Source of the DNA: Paracoccus ravus
GTDB lineage: Bacteria; Pseudomonadota; Alphaproteobacteria; Rhodobacterales; Rhodobacteraceae
Assembly (NCBI RefSeq): GCF_004522175.1
Contig: NZ_SDEB01000001.1
Span: forward strand, 62,001-126,000
Direction: 5' to 3'
DNA: 64,000 bases
A program made the position numbers and the translations under genes. Within the stretch, counting starts at the first letter, position 1, and the number at the start of each line of letters is the position of its first letter. The notes below the pieces were generated by a model. The model worked only from the letters and a program-made list of their open reading frames with translations. It had not been told where the DNA came from and did not search any database. Below are positions 8,992-18,138 of the stretch, piece after piece.

Positions 8992-9807
8992 TTACTTCGT
9001 CGGCACTTCGCGCGGAAGCTCGGTATAGGTGCCGAGCCACTTTTCCTGAATCGCCTTGACGCGGCCGTCATCGGTCATCTTCAGCAGCGCGTCATTGATG
9101 GCCTTGGCAAAGGGCTCGGAATCCGCATCCTTGCGCAGCGCCCAAGCGAAATATTTCGGCTCGCCGAATTTCGCCGGCTCGAACAGGGCGAAGGTCTCGG
9201 GGCGGTTCTTCACGAGATAGGTCAGGTTCGGCAGCGAGCCAGCGACCGCGTCCAGACGACCGGCGGCGAGATCGGCATAGGCCTCATCGGTGGTGCCATA
9301 TTCCTTGATGGTGATGCCGCCGAGTTTCTCGCCAAAGGCTTCGAGCTGCTTGAACTGCGCCGTGCCCTGCTGGACGCCGACGGTCTTGCCCTTGATGTCC
9401 TCGGGGGCTTTCAGCTCGCTATTCGCGGCCTTGACGAGCGCGACCGTCGCGTCGGCAATCGGCAGCGTGAAGGTGTAACGCTCCAGCCGCTCGGGGGTGA
9501 CGGTCACCGGGGCGATGATGATGTCGAATTTCTTGACCTCAAGACCCGGCAGTTCGGCAGGCCACGGGATGTCCTGATAAAGCGGTTCGACACCGATTTC
9601 CTTCGACACTTCGTCAAACAGGTCCTTGGTCATCCCTTCATAGGTGCCGTTGTTCAGCATGTCGAAGGGGGCATAGTGCATGTCGGTCGCAGTGACGATC
9701 TTGCCTGCCGTCTTGATGTCCGCGAGTTGGTCGGCCGAAGCCGCCGTGCCCGCGCCAAGCGCGATCAGGCTGACAAGCGCTGCCTTGAGGCTCATTTGGA
9801 AACTCAT
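8992..9807 (-). CDS. Amino-acid ABC transporter substrate-binding protein
   Basis: Periplasmic solute-binding protein of family 3, 271 aa. A signal peptide covers about residues 1-25 (cleavage after TAASA). The mature region has the two-lobed SBP_bac_3 pattern, with DMHYAPFDMLNNGTYEG at the start of lobe 1 and GKTVGVQQGTAQFKQLE at the lobe switch. The ATG at 9807 follows AAGGAGA at good spacing. It is 66 bp downstream of hutU with a hairpin between. The genetic linkage points to histidine or urocanate uptake. Confidence 0.92.
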   Translation of the reverse strand: MSFQMSLKAALVSLIALGAGTAASADQLADIKTAGKIVTATDMHYAPFDMLNNGTYEGMTKDLFDEVSKEIGVEPLYQDIPWPAELPGLEVKKFDIIIAPVTVTPERLERYTFTLPIADATVALVKAANSELKAPEDIKGKTVGVQQGTAQFKQLEAFGEKLGGITIKEYGTTDEAYADLAAGRLDAVAGSLPNLTYLVKNRPETFALFEPAKFGEPKYFAWALRKDADSEPFAKAINDALLKMTDDGRVKAIQEKWLGTYTELPREVPTK

Positions 9808-9831
9808 TTCTTTCTCCTTGTTGGTCGGATT

Positions 9832-9870
9832 AAGGGGGCGACGTCGTTGCGTTGCGTCCTCGCCCCCCTT
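9832..9870 (-). terminator. Stem-loop between hutU and the ABC binding-protein gene
   Basis: AAGGGGGCGA at 9832-9841 pairs with TCGCCCCCCTT at 9860-9870 (one bulged C), leaving an 18-nt loop. On the leftward strand no T-run follows immediately, so it looks more like an mRNA-processing or attenuating hairpin than a full terminator. It separates the catabolic genes from the transporter genes. Confidence 0.5.
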
Positions 9871-9873
9871 TGA

Positions 9874-11538
9874 TCAAAGAATGCCCGGCAAGTTCAACCC
9901 ATGCTCTTTGGCGCATTCGATGGCAATGTCGTAACCTGCATCCGCATGACGCATCACGCCGGTTGCCGGGTCATTCCAGAGCACACGTTCAATGCGGCGG
10001 TCGGCATCCTCCGAACCGTCGCAGCAGATCACCATGCCGGAATGCTGGCTGAAGCCCATGCCAACACCTCCGCCATGATGCAGCGAAACCCAAGTCGCGC
10101 CGGACGCAGTGTTCAGCAGCGCGTTGAGCAGCGGCCAGTCGGAAACCGCATCCGAGCCGTCCTTCATCGCCTCGGTCTCGCGGTTGGGCGAGGCGACCGA
10201 ACCCGAATCGAGATGGTCGCGACCAATCACGATCGGCGCTTTCAGCTCGCCATTGCGGACCATCTCATTGAAGGCGAGGCCCAGCTTGTGGCGCAAGCCC
10301 AGACCGACCCAGCAGATCCGCGCAGGCAGACCTTGGAAGGCGATGCGCTCTTCAGCCATGTCCAGCCAGTTGTGCAGATGTGCGTCGTCGATCAATTCCT
10401 TGACCTTGGCATCGGTCTTGCGGATGTCTTCCGGGTCGCCCGAAAGCGCGGCCCAGCGGAAGGGACCGATGCCACGGCAGAACAGCGGGCGGATATATGC
10501 AGGCACGAAACCGGGGAAGGCAAAGGCGCGCTCGAACCCCTCCTCCAGCGCCATCTGGCGGATATTGTTGCCGTAATCGACGGTCGGGATGCCCGCATCG
10601 GCAAAGGCGACCATGGCCTCGACCTGAATGCGCATGGACGCACGGGCAGCCTTTTCCACGGCTTTCGGGTCGCTCTCCTGCTTGGCGCGCCATTCCGCGA
10701 CACTCCAGCCGATCGGCAGGTAGCCATGCACCGGGTCATGGGCCGAGGTCTGGTCGGTGACGATGTCCGGGCGGACGCCGCGTTTGACGAGTTCGGGGAA
10801 AACCTCAGCGGCGTTGCCGATCAGCGCCACCGATTTCGCCTCTCCGGCCTTGGTCCAGCGATCGATCATCGCCAGCGCCTCATCGAGGTCATGGGTCTTT
10901 TCGTCGACATAGCGGGTGCGCAGACGGAAATCGGCGCGCGTCTCGTCGCATTCGACGGCAAGGCAGCAAGCACCGGCCATGACGGCCGCCAAAGGCTGGG
11001 CGCCGCCCATGCCGCCAAGGCCGCCGGTCAGCACCCATTTGCCCTTGAGATTGCCGTCGTAATGCTGGCGACCCGCCTCGACGAAGGTTTCATAGGTGCC
11101 CTGAACGATGCCCTGCGTACCGATATAGATCCACGAGCCCGCAGTCATCTGGCCATACATGGCCAGACCCTTCTTATCGAGTTCGTTGAAATGGTCCCAA
11201 TTCGCCCAATGCGGCACAAGGTTCGAGTTCGCGATCAAGACGCGCGGCGCGTCCTTATGGGTGCGGAAAACGCCGACCGGCTTGCCGGACTGGACCATCA
11301 GCGTCTCGTCTTCCTCCAGATTGCGCAGCGACTCGACGATCAGGTCGAAATCCTTCCATGTCCGGGCGGCGCGGCCGATGCCACCATAAACGACCAACTC
11401 ATGCGGGTTCTCGGCCACGTCGGGATGAAGGTTGTTCATCAGCATCCGCAGCGGGGCCTCGGTCAGCCAGCTTTTCGCGGTCAGTTCGGTGCCGGTCGCG
11501 GGATAGACGTCGCGAGTATTGTGACGGGGATTGTCCAT
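9874..11538 (-). CDS. hutU: Urocanate hydratase
   Basis: Second enzyme of histidine breakdown; it hydrates urocanate to imidazolonepropionate using tightly bound NAD. The 554-aa length matches the family. The start [16 protein letters not shown] resembles family N-termini. A GTG at 11547 would give a 4-bp overlap with hutG and is the alternative. The glycine-rich [19 protein letters not shown] and the cysteine-containing [20 protein letters not shown] are visible. It is the fourth gene of the hutI-H-G-U run. Confidence 0.97.
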   Translation of the reverse strand: MDNPRHNTRDVYPATGTELTAKSWLTEAPLRMLMNNLHPDVAENPHELVVYGGIGRAARTWKDFDLIVESLRNLEEDETLMVQSGKPVGVFRTHKDAPRVLIANSNLVPHWANWDHFNELDKKGLAMYGQMTAGSWIYIGTQGIVQGTYETFVEAGRQHYDGNLKGKWVLTGGLGGMGGAQPLAAVMAGACCLAVECDETRADFRLRTRYVDEKTHDLDEALAMIDRWTKAGEAKSVALIGNAAEVFPELVKRGVRPDIVTDQTSAHDPVHGYLPIGWSVAEWRAKQESDPKAVEKAARASMRIQVEAMVAFADAGIPTVDYGNNIRQMALEEGFERAFAFPGFVPAYIRPLFCRGIGPFRWAALSGDPEDIRKTDAKVKELIDDAHLHNWLDMAEERIAFQGLPARICWVGLGLRHKLGLAFNEMVRNGELKAPIVIGRDHLDSGSVASPNRETEAMKDGSDAVSDWPLLNALLNTASGATWVSLHHGGGVGMGFSQHSGMVICCDGSEDADRRIERVLWNDPATGVMRHADAGYDIAIECAKEHGLNLPGIL

Positions 11539-11543
11539 CGGGT

Positions 11544-12335
11544 TCACGCCTTCAGTTCGGCGGCCAGCGCCGCGAGGTTGGTCAGGATCTTTTTCAGGGG
11601 CACGCGCAGCGCTTCGGCCTTGGCCTCGTCATAGGCAAAGGGCGGGGTTTCGGTCGAAAGATGGGTCGATTGCGCCAGTTCCATCTGGATCGCATGGACG
11701 CCCGCGTCGGGCTGGCCATAATGCCGCGTGGTCCAGCCGCCTTTGAAGCGCCCATTCAGCACATGGGTCCGGCCCGTCGCGGCTGCGACCTCCTGCACGG
11801 CGGCCTCGATGGCCGGCGCGCAGGAGCGCCCGCTATTCGTGCCGATGTTGAAATCGGGAAGCGTGTCCTCGAACAGGAACGGGATATGGCTGCGGATCGA
11901 GTGGCAGTCATAGAGGATCGCCACGCCATGCTTTGCCAGCACCCGCTCGATTTCCGCGGCTAGGGCCGCGTGATAGGGCGCGTGGAAGCGGGCCTTGCGC
12001 TCGGAGATTTCCTCGGCTGTAGGCTCGGTGACCCAGATCGCCTCACCGTCGAAATCGGTGAGCGGCACCAGCCCGGTGGTGTTCTGGCCGGGATAAAGGC
12101 TTGCGTCGTCCGGGCCGCGATTGGCGTCGATGACATAGCGGTGAAAAGTCGCCCGCACCGTCGTCGCGCCGGGCAGGAGGCCGTCATAAAGCCGCTCGAT
12201 ATGCCAGTCGGTATCGGCCAGCACCTGACCGCGCGGGTTCAGCCGCGCGCGGATCTCATCGGGCAGCCAAGTCCCGGTATGGGGCAGGCCAAGAATGATC
12301 GGGCTGTCGCCTTGGATAACTTCGACCGGATTCAC
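11544..12335 (-). CDS. hutG: N-formylglutamate deformylase
   Basis: Last step of the five-enzyme histidine route: N-formylglutamate to glutamate and formate. It is a 263-aa FGase-family zinc hydrolase, with [10 protein letters not shown] near the N-terminus and [17 protein letters not shown] carrying likely metal ligands. The GTG start at 12335 overlaps the hutH stop by 4 bp (GTGA); the longer open frame upstream lies inside hutH. It agrees with the presence of hutF: together they define the formylglutamate branch rather than direct formamide release. Confidence 0.95.
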   Translation of the reverse strand: MNPVEVIQGDSPIILGLPHTGTWLPDEIRARLNPRGQVLADTDWHIERLYDGLLPGATTVRATFHRYVIDANRGPDDASLYPGQNTTGLVPLTDFDGEAIWVTEPTAEEISERKARFHAPYHAALAAEIERVLAKHGVAILYDCHSIRSHIPFLFEDTLPDFNIGTNSGRSCAPAIEAAVQEVAAATGRTHVLNGRFKGGWTTRHYGQPDAGVHAIQMELAQSTHLSTETPPFAYDEAKAEALRVPLKKILTNLAALAAELKA

Positions 12336-13873
12336 GGCGTCACCTCGGACAGCAGTTCGGGTGCGACGGCGGCGACCAGAACGCCCTCGCGGACCAGGCG
12401 CGCGCATTCCACCAAATCCGGGGCCATGTAGCGGTCCTGATCCAGCGCCGGAACCGTCGCGCGCAGCGTGGCGATCACGGCTTGCAACGGGGCCGAAGTG
12501 GTCAGCGGCGCGCGGAACTCGACGCCTGCGGCGGCGCAAAGCGCCTCGATCCCGATGATATGGGCAAGGTTCGCGTTCATGCGTTTCAACCGGCGCGCGC
12601 CATGCGCAGCCATCGACACATGATCTTCCTGATTGGCACTGGTCGGCGTCGAATCGGTTGAGCAGGGATTGGCGAGATGCTTGTTCTCGCTCATCAATGC
12701 GGCCGAGGTGACCTCGGCGATCATCAGGCCCGAATTCAGGCCCGGATCGGGCGTCAGGAAGGGCGGCAGGTCATGGCTCAGCGTCGGGTCCACCATCAGC
12801 GCGATGCGGCGCTGCGAGATCGCGCCGATTTCCGAGATCGCCAGCGCAATCTGGTCGGCAGCGAAGGCCACCGGCTCGGCATGGAAATTCCCGCCCGAGA
12901 CGATCTGATCCGCGCCAACCAGAACCAGCGGGTTGTCGGTCGCGGCATTGGCCTCGATCTCCAGCGTGCGCGCGGCCTGCCAGAGCAGGTCGATGCAGGC
13001 CCCGGTGACCTGCGGTTGGCAGCGGATGCAATAGGGGTCCTGCACGCGGCTATCGCCCTCGCGATGGCTTTCGCGAATCTCCGAACCCTCCATCAGCCCA
13101 CGAATCACCTGCGCGGCAAGGATCTGGCCGCGATGACCGCGCAGCGTGTGAATCTCCTCGAAGAAGGGCGCGGTCGAGCCCATGATCGCATCCGTGGACA
13201 GCGACGAGGTGATCAGCGCAGCGCGCGCCGCCGCGAAACCGTCGAACAGCCCTGCCAACGCGAAGGCGGTCGAGGCCTGCGTGCCGTTGATGAGCGCCAA
13301 ACCCTCTTTCGCAGCCAGAACGACCGGTTTCAGGCCAGCGCCAGCCAATGCCTCTGCCGAGGCCATCTCTCGGCCTTTCAGCGTCGCGCGGCCCTCGCCC
13401 AGCAGAGTCGCGGCCATATGCGCGAGTGGTGCGAGATCGCCAGAGGCCCCGACCGAACCCTGCGAGGGGATCACGGGCAGGACGTCCTGGGCCAGCATGC
13501 CCTCGATCAGCGCGATGACCTCGGGGCGCACGCCCGAGGCGCCACGGCCCAGCGAGAGAAGTTTCAGCACCATGATGAGGCGGGTCGTCGGTAGCTCGAC
13601 CGCCTCGCCCACGCCGCAGCAATGCGACAGGATCAGGTTGCGTTGCAGGGTGGCGGTGTCCTCGGCGCGGATCTTGATCGAGGCGAGTTTGCCGAAGCCC
13701 GTATTCACGCCATAGACCGGCACATCGCCATTCGCGGCGGCGGCGATGCGGGCAGCCGAGGCCAAGATACCGGGGCGGGCGCTGTCGGCCAAGCGCACCG
13801 AGAGCGCGTCGCGCCAGACGCGTTCAAGCTGGGCGAGTGTGGTCTCACCGGGGGTCAGGATCAGTTCAGACAA
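12332..13873 (-). CDS. hutH: Histidine ammonia-lyase
   Basis: First enzyme of histidine breakdown, releasing ammonia to give urocanate. It is a 513-aa member of the aromatic ammonia-lyase family. The Ala-Ser-Gly triad that cyclises to the MIO cofactor is visible in [17 protein letters not shown] place the start at TTG 13873: it has a GGAGG Shine-Dalgarno 5 nt upstream, gives the usual length and begins SELILTPG like homologues. The ATG at 13897 has no Shine-Dalgarno. It overlaps the end of hutI by 8 bp. Confidence 0.96.
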   Translation of the reverse strand: MSELILTPGETTLAQLERVWRDALSVRLADSARPGILASAARIAAAANGDVPVYGVNTGFGKLASIKIRAEDTATLQRNLILSHCCGVGEAVELPTTRLIMVLKLLSLGRGASGVRPEVIALIEGMLAQDVLPVIPSQGSVGASGDLAPLAHMAATLLGEGRATLKGREMASAEALAGAGLKPVVLAAKEGLALINGTQASTAFALAGLFDGFAAARAALITSSLSTDAIMGSTAPFFEEIHTLRGHRGQILAAQVIRGLMEGSEIRESHREGDSRVQDPYCIRCQPQVTGACIDLLWQAARTLEIEANAATDNPLVLVGADQIVSGGNFHAEPVAFAADQIALAISEIGAISQRRIALMVDPTLSHDLPPFLTPDPGLNSGLMIAEVTSAALMSENKHLANPCSTDSTPTSANQEDHVSMAAHGARRLKRMNANLAHIIGIEALCAAAGVEFRAPLTTSAPLQAVIATLRATVPALDQDRYMAPDLVECARLVREGVLVAAVAPELLSEVTP

Positions 13874-15068
13874 GTTCGCCTCCGACAAAGCGGGCATGAA
13901 GGGGATTGAAGCCGATGCGATAAGTCAGCTCGGCGGGGTGCTGGATGTCCCAGACGGCCAGATCGGCGCGCATTCCGGGTTTAAGCTGGCCGCGATCACT
14001 CAGCCCCAAAGCGGTCGCGGCGTGGCGGGTCACGCCGGTCAGGCATTCTGCGGGCGTCAGGCGGAAGAGCGTCGCGCCCATGTTCATCGTCAGCAGGATC
14101 GAGGTCAGCGGCGAGGTGCCGGGATTGCAGTCGGTCGCCAGCGCAATCGGGACGCCCGCATCGCGCAGCGCCTGAACCGGCGGGTATTTCGTCTCGCGCA
14201 GGGTATAAAAGGCACCGGGCAGCAGCACCGCGACAGTCCCCGAGGCCGCCATCGCGTCGATCCCGTCCTGCCCCAGCCATTCCAGGTGATCGACCGAGAT
14301 CGCGCCATGCTGCGCCGCCATTTCCGCGCCATGCAGGTCGGAAAGCTGCTCGGCATGCAGCTTGACCGGCAGGCCGAGGCGGGTGGCATGGTCAAAGATT
14401 TGCGCCATTTCGTCGCGCGAAAAGGCAATGCCCTCGCAAAAGCCGTCGACGGCGTCGATCAGGCCCTCGGCATGACCTGACTCCATTCCCGCGATGACGA
14501 CATCGCGGATATAGGCGGCGCGGTCGTCCTTGTATTCCGGCGGCACGGCATGGGCGGCAAGCCATGTCGTGCGGATGGTGACCGGGCGGATCCGACCGAT
14601 GCGGCGCGCGACGCGCAGCATCTTGAGTTCGGTCTCGGTCTCCAACCCATAGCCCGACTTGATCTCAAGCGTGGTGACGCCTTCCGCCAGCAGCGTGTCG
14701 ATGCGCGGCAGGGCCGAGGCGAGAAGCGCGGCCTCATCCGCCTCGCGCGTGGCGCGGACCGAGGACAGAATGCCGCCACCCGCGCGGGCGATCTCTTCGT
14801 AGCTGGCCCCCTCGAGGCGCATCTCGAATTCCCGCGCACGGTCGCCGCCAAAGACGACATGGGTATGGCAGTCGATCAGCCCCGGTGTGACCAGCCTTCC
14901 GCCCAGATCATGGCGGTGCGCTTGGGCGTAATGGGCGGGAAGCTGAGCTTCAGGTCCAACCCAGAGGATCCTGTCACCTTCGAGAAGCAAAGCCCCCTCT
15001 TCGATCAGCCCGTATCCGCCTGAATCTTCGTCCATGATGGAGAATCTTCCTTGGGTAAGAAGCAGCAT
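13866..15068 (-). CDS. hutI: Imidazolonepropionase
   Basis: Third enzyme of histidine breakdown, opening imidazolonepropionate to N-formimino-glutamate. It is a 400-aa amidohydrolase. The metal-binding [14 protein letters not shown] is visible, as are [14 protein letters not shown] and a later [12 protein letters not shown] with the catalytic Asp. The start [13 protein letters not shown] is chosen by similarity; the frame extends 17 codons upstream into the operator region. It is the first gene of the leftward hut arm. Confidence 0.96.
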   Translation of the reverse strand: MLLLTQGRFSIMDEDSGGYGLIEEGALLLEGDRILWVGPEAQLPAHYAQAHRHDLGGRLVTPGLIDCHTHVVFGGDRAREFEMRLEGASYEEIARAGGGILSSVRATREADEAALLASALPRIDTLLAEGVTTLEIKSGYGLETETELKMLRVARRIGRIRPVTIRTTWLAAHAVPPEYKDDRAAYIRDVVIAGMESGHAEGLIDAVDGFCEGIAFSRDEMAQIFDHATRLGLPVKLHAEQLSDLHGAEMAAQHGAISVDHLEWLGQDGIDAMAASGTVAVLLPGAFYTLRETKYPPVQALRDAGVPIALATDCNPGTSPLTSILLTMNMGATLFRLTPAECLTGVTRHAATALGLSDRGQLKPGMRADLAVWDIQHPAELTYRIGFNPLHARFVGGELV

Positions 15069-15098
15069 CGCGAAGGCCCCGATTGATTTCCTGATTTT

Positions 15099-15137
15099 TC
15101 TATGTCTAAACTTAATCAAATTCTATGTCTAAACTTA
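15099..15137 (-). promoter_or_regulatory. Twin HutC-type operators between hutI and hutF
   Basis: The 16-mer TCTATGTCTAAACTTA occurs twice, at 15099-15114 and 15122-15137. Within each, TATGTCTAAACTTA is an imperfect palindrome (10 of 14 positions symmetric). Centre-to-centre spacing is 23 bp. This AT-rich island lies between divergent hutI and hutF, and hutF is followed by the GntR-family hutC. The repeats are therefore the obvious repressor sites, read on both strands. HutC binding with urocanate as inducer is known for the family; binding here is inferred. Confidence 0.75.
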
Positions 15138-15162
15138 TTTTGACGCAAAGAAGGGCAAATGC

Positions 15163-16524
15163 ATGGGTCAGATCTGGGCAGAGCGGGCCTTGCTGCCCGA
15201 AGGCTGGGCGGAAAATGTATCGGTCACGCTGGATCGGGGCCGGATCCGCTCGGTCGTCACGAATGCGCCGCCCGCCGGGCAGCGCGTCGAGCTTCTGCTG
15301 CCAGCGCTCGCGAACCTGCATAGCCATGCCTTCCAGCGCGCCATGGCGGGGTTGAGCGAAGCCAAGGGTCCCGAGCCGCGCGACACGTTCTGGACATGGC
15401 GCAAGATCATGTACCGTTTCCTCGACCACCTGACGCCAGAGGATATCGAGCCGATCGCGGCGCTGGTGCAGATGGAGATGCTGGAGGCAGGCTATGCCAC
15501 CAATGTCGAATTCCACTATCTGCATCACCGCATCGGCGGCGGGCATTACGACAATATCGCCGAAATGTCCGAGCGCATCGCCGCCGCCGCCCGCCGCACC
15601 GGCATCGGCCTGACCCTGCTGCCGGTGCATTACCAGTTCGGCGGGACGGATCGCCGGGCGCTGATCTCTGGACAGGACCGCTTCGGCACAACGCCCGAGG
15701 AGTTCCAGAAGCTGCTGGAAGGGGCCGAGGGCACGCTGGCACATCTGGACGCGGATAGCGGCATCGGCATCGCCCCTCATTCGTTGCGCGCCGTCTCGCC
15801 CGAGGCATTGCGGATGTGCGTCGATCTGCGCCCGACGCGGCCCCTGCACATGCATCTGGCCGAGCAGATCCCCGAGATCGACGAGATCAGCGCCGCCTAT
15901 GGCCGCCGCCCGGTCGAATGGGTGCTGGAGAATTTCGCGCCCGGCCGGCGCTGGACCCTGATCCACCTGACCCATATGACCGAGGACGAGACCCGCCGCC
16001 TTGCCGCCACCGGCGCTGTTGCGGGCCTTTGCCCCATCACCGAATCCTCCCTGGGAGACGGCATCTTCAACGGCACGACCTGGGCCGAGGCGGGCGGGCG
16101 CTACGGATTCGGTTCGGACAGCAATATCCGCATCTCGCTCGCCGAGGAACTGCGCACGCTGGAATACAGCCAGCGCCTGCGCGACCGGGGCCGGGCAATT
16201 CTGGCGACGCCCGAGCGCTCGACCGGGCGGGTGCTCTATGAGGCGGGCCTCGATGGCGGCGCAACCGCAGCCGGACGCGAGACCGGGGCGATCCGCGCCG
16301 GGCTCTGGGCCGATCTCTGCGCGGTGGATCTGAAGACCCCCGTGACGTTCGGGCGCGAGGGCGATCAGTTGCTCGACAGCCTCATCTTCGCCGGGCATGA
16401 CGGGCTGGTCCGCGAGGTCTGGTCTGCCGGACGCCATGTCGTGCAGGATGGCCGCCATATCGCCCGCGACGGCATCGTCGCGGATTATCTTGCCACCATT
16501 GCACGCCTTCAGGATCGCCTGTGA
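15163..16524 (+). CDS. hutF: Formimidoylglutamate deiminase
   Basis: Converts N-formimino-glutamate to N-formylglutamate plus ammonia, feeding HutG. It is a 453-aa amidohydrolase with metal-binding NLHSHAFQRAMAG, LHMHLAEQ and GFGSDSNIR. The ATG lies 26 bp downstream of the operator pair with an AAGAAGG Shine-Dalgarno. It overlaps hutC by 4 bp (GTGA). It is divergent from the other hut enzymes and probably shares their control. Confidence 0.96.
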   Translation: MGQIWAERALLPEGWAENVSVTLDRGRIRSVVTNAPPAGQRVELLLPALANLHSHAFQRAMAGLSEAKGPEPRDTFWTWRKIMYRFLDHLTPEDIEPIAALVQMEMLEAGYATNVEFHYLHHRIGGGHYDNIAEMSERIAAAARRTGIGLTLLPVHYQFGGTDRRALISGQDRFGTTPEEFQKLLEGAEGTLAHLDADSGIGIAPHSLRAVSPEALRMCVDLRPTRPLHMHLAEQIPEIDEISAAYGRRPVEWVLENFAPGRRWTLIHLTHMTEDETRRLAATGAVAGLCPITESSLGDGIFNGTTWAEAGGRYGFGSDSNIRISLAEELRTLEYSQRLRDRGRAILATPERSTGRVLYEAGLDGGATAAGRETGAIRAGLWADLCAVDLKTPVTFGREGDQLLDSLIFAGHDGLVREVWSAGRHVVQDGRHIARDGIVADYLATIARLQDRL

Positions 16525-17228
16525 CCGACCGCCTCTTGCCCTCGTCCAAGGCCCTTACCATTGCCACGGAAGTCCGCCGCCGCATCGTCGATCGGGAATG
16601 GCGGCAGGGCGACCGCATTCCCGACGAAGCCGCGCTGGCGGTGGAGTTCGGCGTGGCGCGCGCCACGGTCAACAAGGCCCTGCAACTGCTGGCGGATGAG
16701 GGGCTTTTGGACCGCAAGCGCCGCGCCGGGACGCATGTCACGATAAATCCCGCGCGCAAGGCCACCTTCACGATTCCCATCGTGCGCGAGCAGATCGAGG
16801 CTGCGGGCATGGTCTATAGCCATCGCGTCGTGGCGCAGAAGATCCGTCCCGCCCCTGCCGAGATTGCCGCCCGGATGGGCGAGCCCGAGGGCGCGGCGAT
16901 GATCCATCTGCGCACCGTTCATTTCGGCGATGCCAAACCCTTTCAACTCGAGGATCGCTGGATCAATCCCCGGGCGGCGCCGGGCGTCGAGGCAGTCGAT
17001 TTCCAACGCAACAACCCCAATGAATGGCTTGTGCGCAACTATCCCTGGCTGCGCGGGCAATTGGCCTTTTCGGCGGAAAATGCCGATGCCCGCGACGCCC
17101 GCCTGCTGGAAACCCGGCAGGGAACGGCATTGCTGATCCTGCAAAGGACGACATGGAATGACCTGGGCGCGATCACCTCGGTGCGTCTGGCCTTCCATCC
17201 CGGCTACTGCATGGTCGCCATTCCCTAG
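16521..17228 (+). CDS. hutC: HutC histidine-utilisation repressor (GntR family)
   Basis: 235-aa regulator with an N-terminal GntR winged helix (about 15-75; IPDEAALAVEFGVARATVNKA) and a C-terminal UTRA effector domain (about 95-230). Family members repress hut operons and are released by urocanate. It starts with GTG overlapping the hutF stop. Placement in the hutF transcript means it would regulate its own synthesis through the operator pair upstream of hutF. Confidence 0.93.
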   Translation: MTDRLLPSSKALTIATEVRRRIVDREWRQGDRIPDEAALAVEFGVARATVNKALQLLADEGLLDRKRRAGTHVTINPARKATFTIPIVREQIEAAGMVYSHRVVAQKIRPAPAEIAARMGEPEGAAMIHLRTVHFGDAKPFQLEDRWINPRAAPGVEAVDFQRNNPNEWLVRNYPWLRGQLAFSAENADARDARLLETRQGTALLILQRTTWNDLGAITSVRLAFHPGYCMVAIP

Positions 17229-17290
17229 TCCGGCTTCACTTTTCGCGGCTCTTTGTCTAATAGGCGTGCAATCCCAGAAAAGGTAATGCC

Positions 17291-18079
17291 ATGGCCAGCG
17301 CCAATCTCAACATCATGATCAAGGCCGCGCGCAAGGCGGGCCGCAGCCTCGTTAAAGATTTCCGCGAAGTCGAGAACCTTCAGGTCAGCGTCAAGGGCGC
17401 GGGCGATTTCGTCAGCCGCGCCGATCGCGAGGCCGAGCGCATCATCAAGGAAGAGCTGCGCGGCGCGCGCCCGAATTACGGCTGGATCGGCGAGGAAACC
17501 GGCGAGGAAGCAGGCGAGGACCCCACCCGCCGCTGGATCGTGGACCCGCTGGACGGCACCACCAACTTCCTGCACGGCCTGCCGCATTGGGCGGTCTCGA
17601 TCGCGCTGGAGCATAAGGGCGAGATCGTCGCCGCCGTCGTCTACGACGCCGCGAAAGACGAGATGTACACCGCCGAGAAAGGCGATGGCGCGTTCCTCAA
17701 CGACCGCCGCATCCGCGTTTCGGGCCGCCGCCAGATGATCGAATCGATCTTTGCGACCGGCGTGCCCTTTGGCGGCCGCGGCACCCTGCCCGCCACGATC
17801 CGCGACCTGAGCCGCCTGATGCCCGTCACCGCCGGCGTGCGCCGCTGGGGTGCGGCCTCGCTGGATCTGGCCTATGTCGCCTCGGGCCGATTCGACGGCT
17901 ATTGGGAGCGGGGCATCCATTCGTGGGACGTCGCGGCTGGCATCCTGCTGGTGAAGGAAGCAGGCGGCTTCGTCGAATCCGTCCGCTCCGAGGACAGCCC
18001 CATCGAATCGGGCTCGATCATCGCGGGCAATGCGCAGCTTTTCGAACCCTTCGCCGAGATCATCCGTTCGCGCGACTGA
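17291..18079 (+). CDS. suhB: Inositol monophosphatase family protein (SuhB-like)
   Basis: 262-aa Mg-dependent phosphatase of the inositol monophosphatase/SuhB family. Metal-binding motifs are present: GEETGEE (about 73-79), IVDPLDGTTNFLHGLP (about 86-101) and SWDVAAGILLVKEAGG near 214-229. It may act on inositol phosphates or similar sugar phosphates; E. coli SuhB also acts with the transcription machinery. It appears to be a single gene between hutC and the EamA transporter. Confidence 0.92.
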   Translation: MASANLNIMIKAARKAGRSLVKDFREVENLQVSVKGAGDFVSRADREAERIIKEELRGARPNYGWIGEETGEEAGEDPTRRWIVDPLDGTTNFLHGLPHWAVSIALEHKGEIVAAVVYDAAKDEMYTAEKGDGAFLNDRRIRVSGRRQMIESIFATGVPFGGRGTLPATIRDLSRLMPVTAGVRRWGAASLDLAYVASGRFDGYWERGIHSWDVAAGILLVKEAGGFVESVRSEDSPIESGSIIAGNAQLFEPFAEIIRSRD

Positions 18080-18138
18080 TCGCGGTTGACCTTTCCCCCG
18101 GTCGGGCGCATGGCTTCCATACCAGAGGATTGCCCGCC

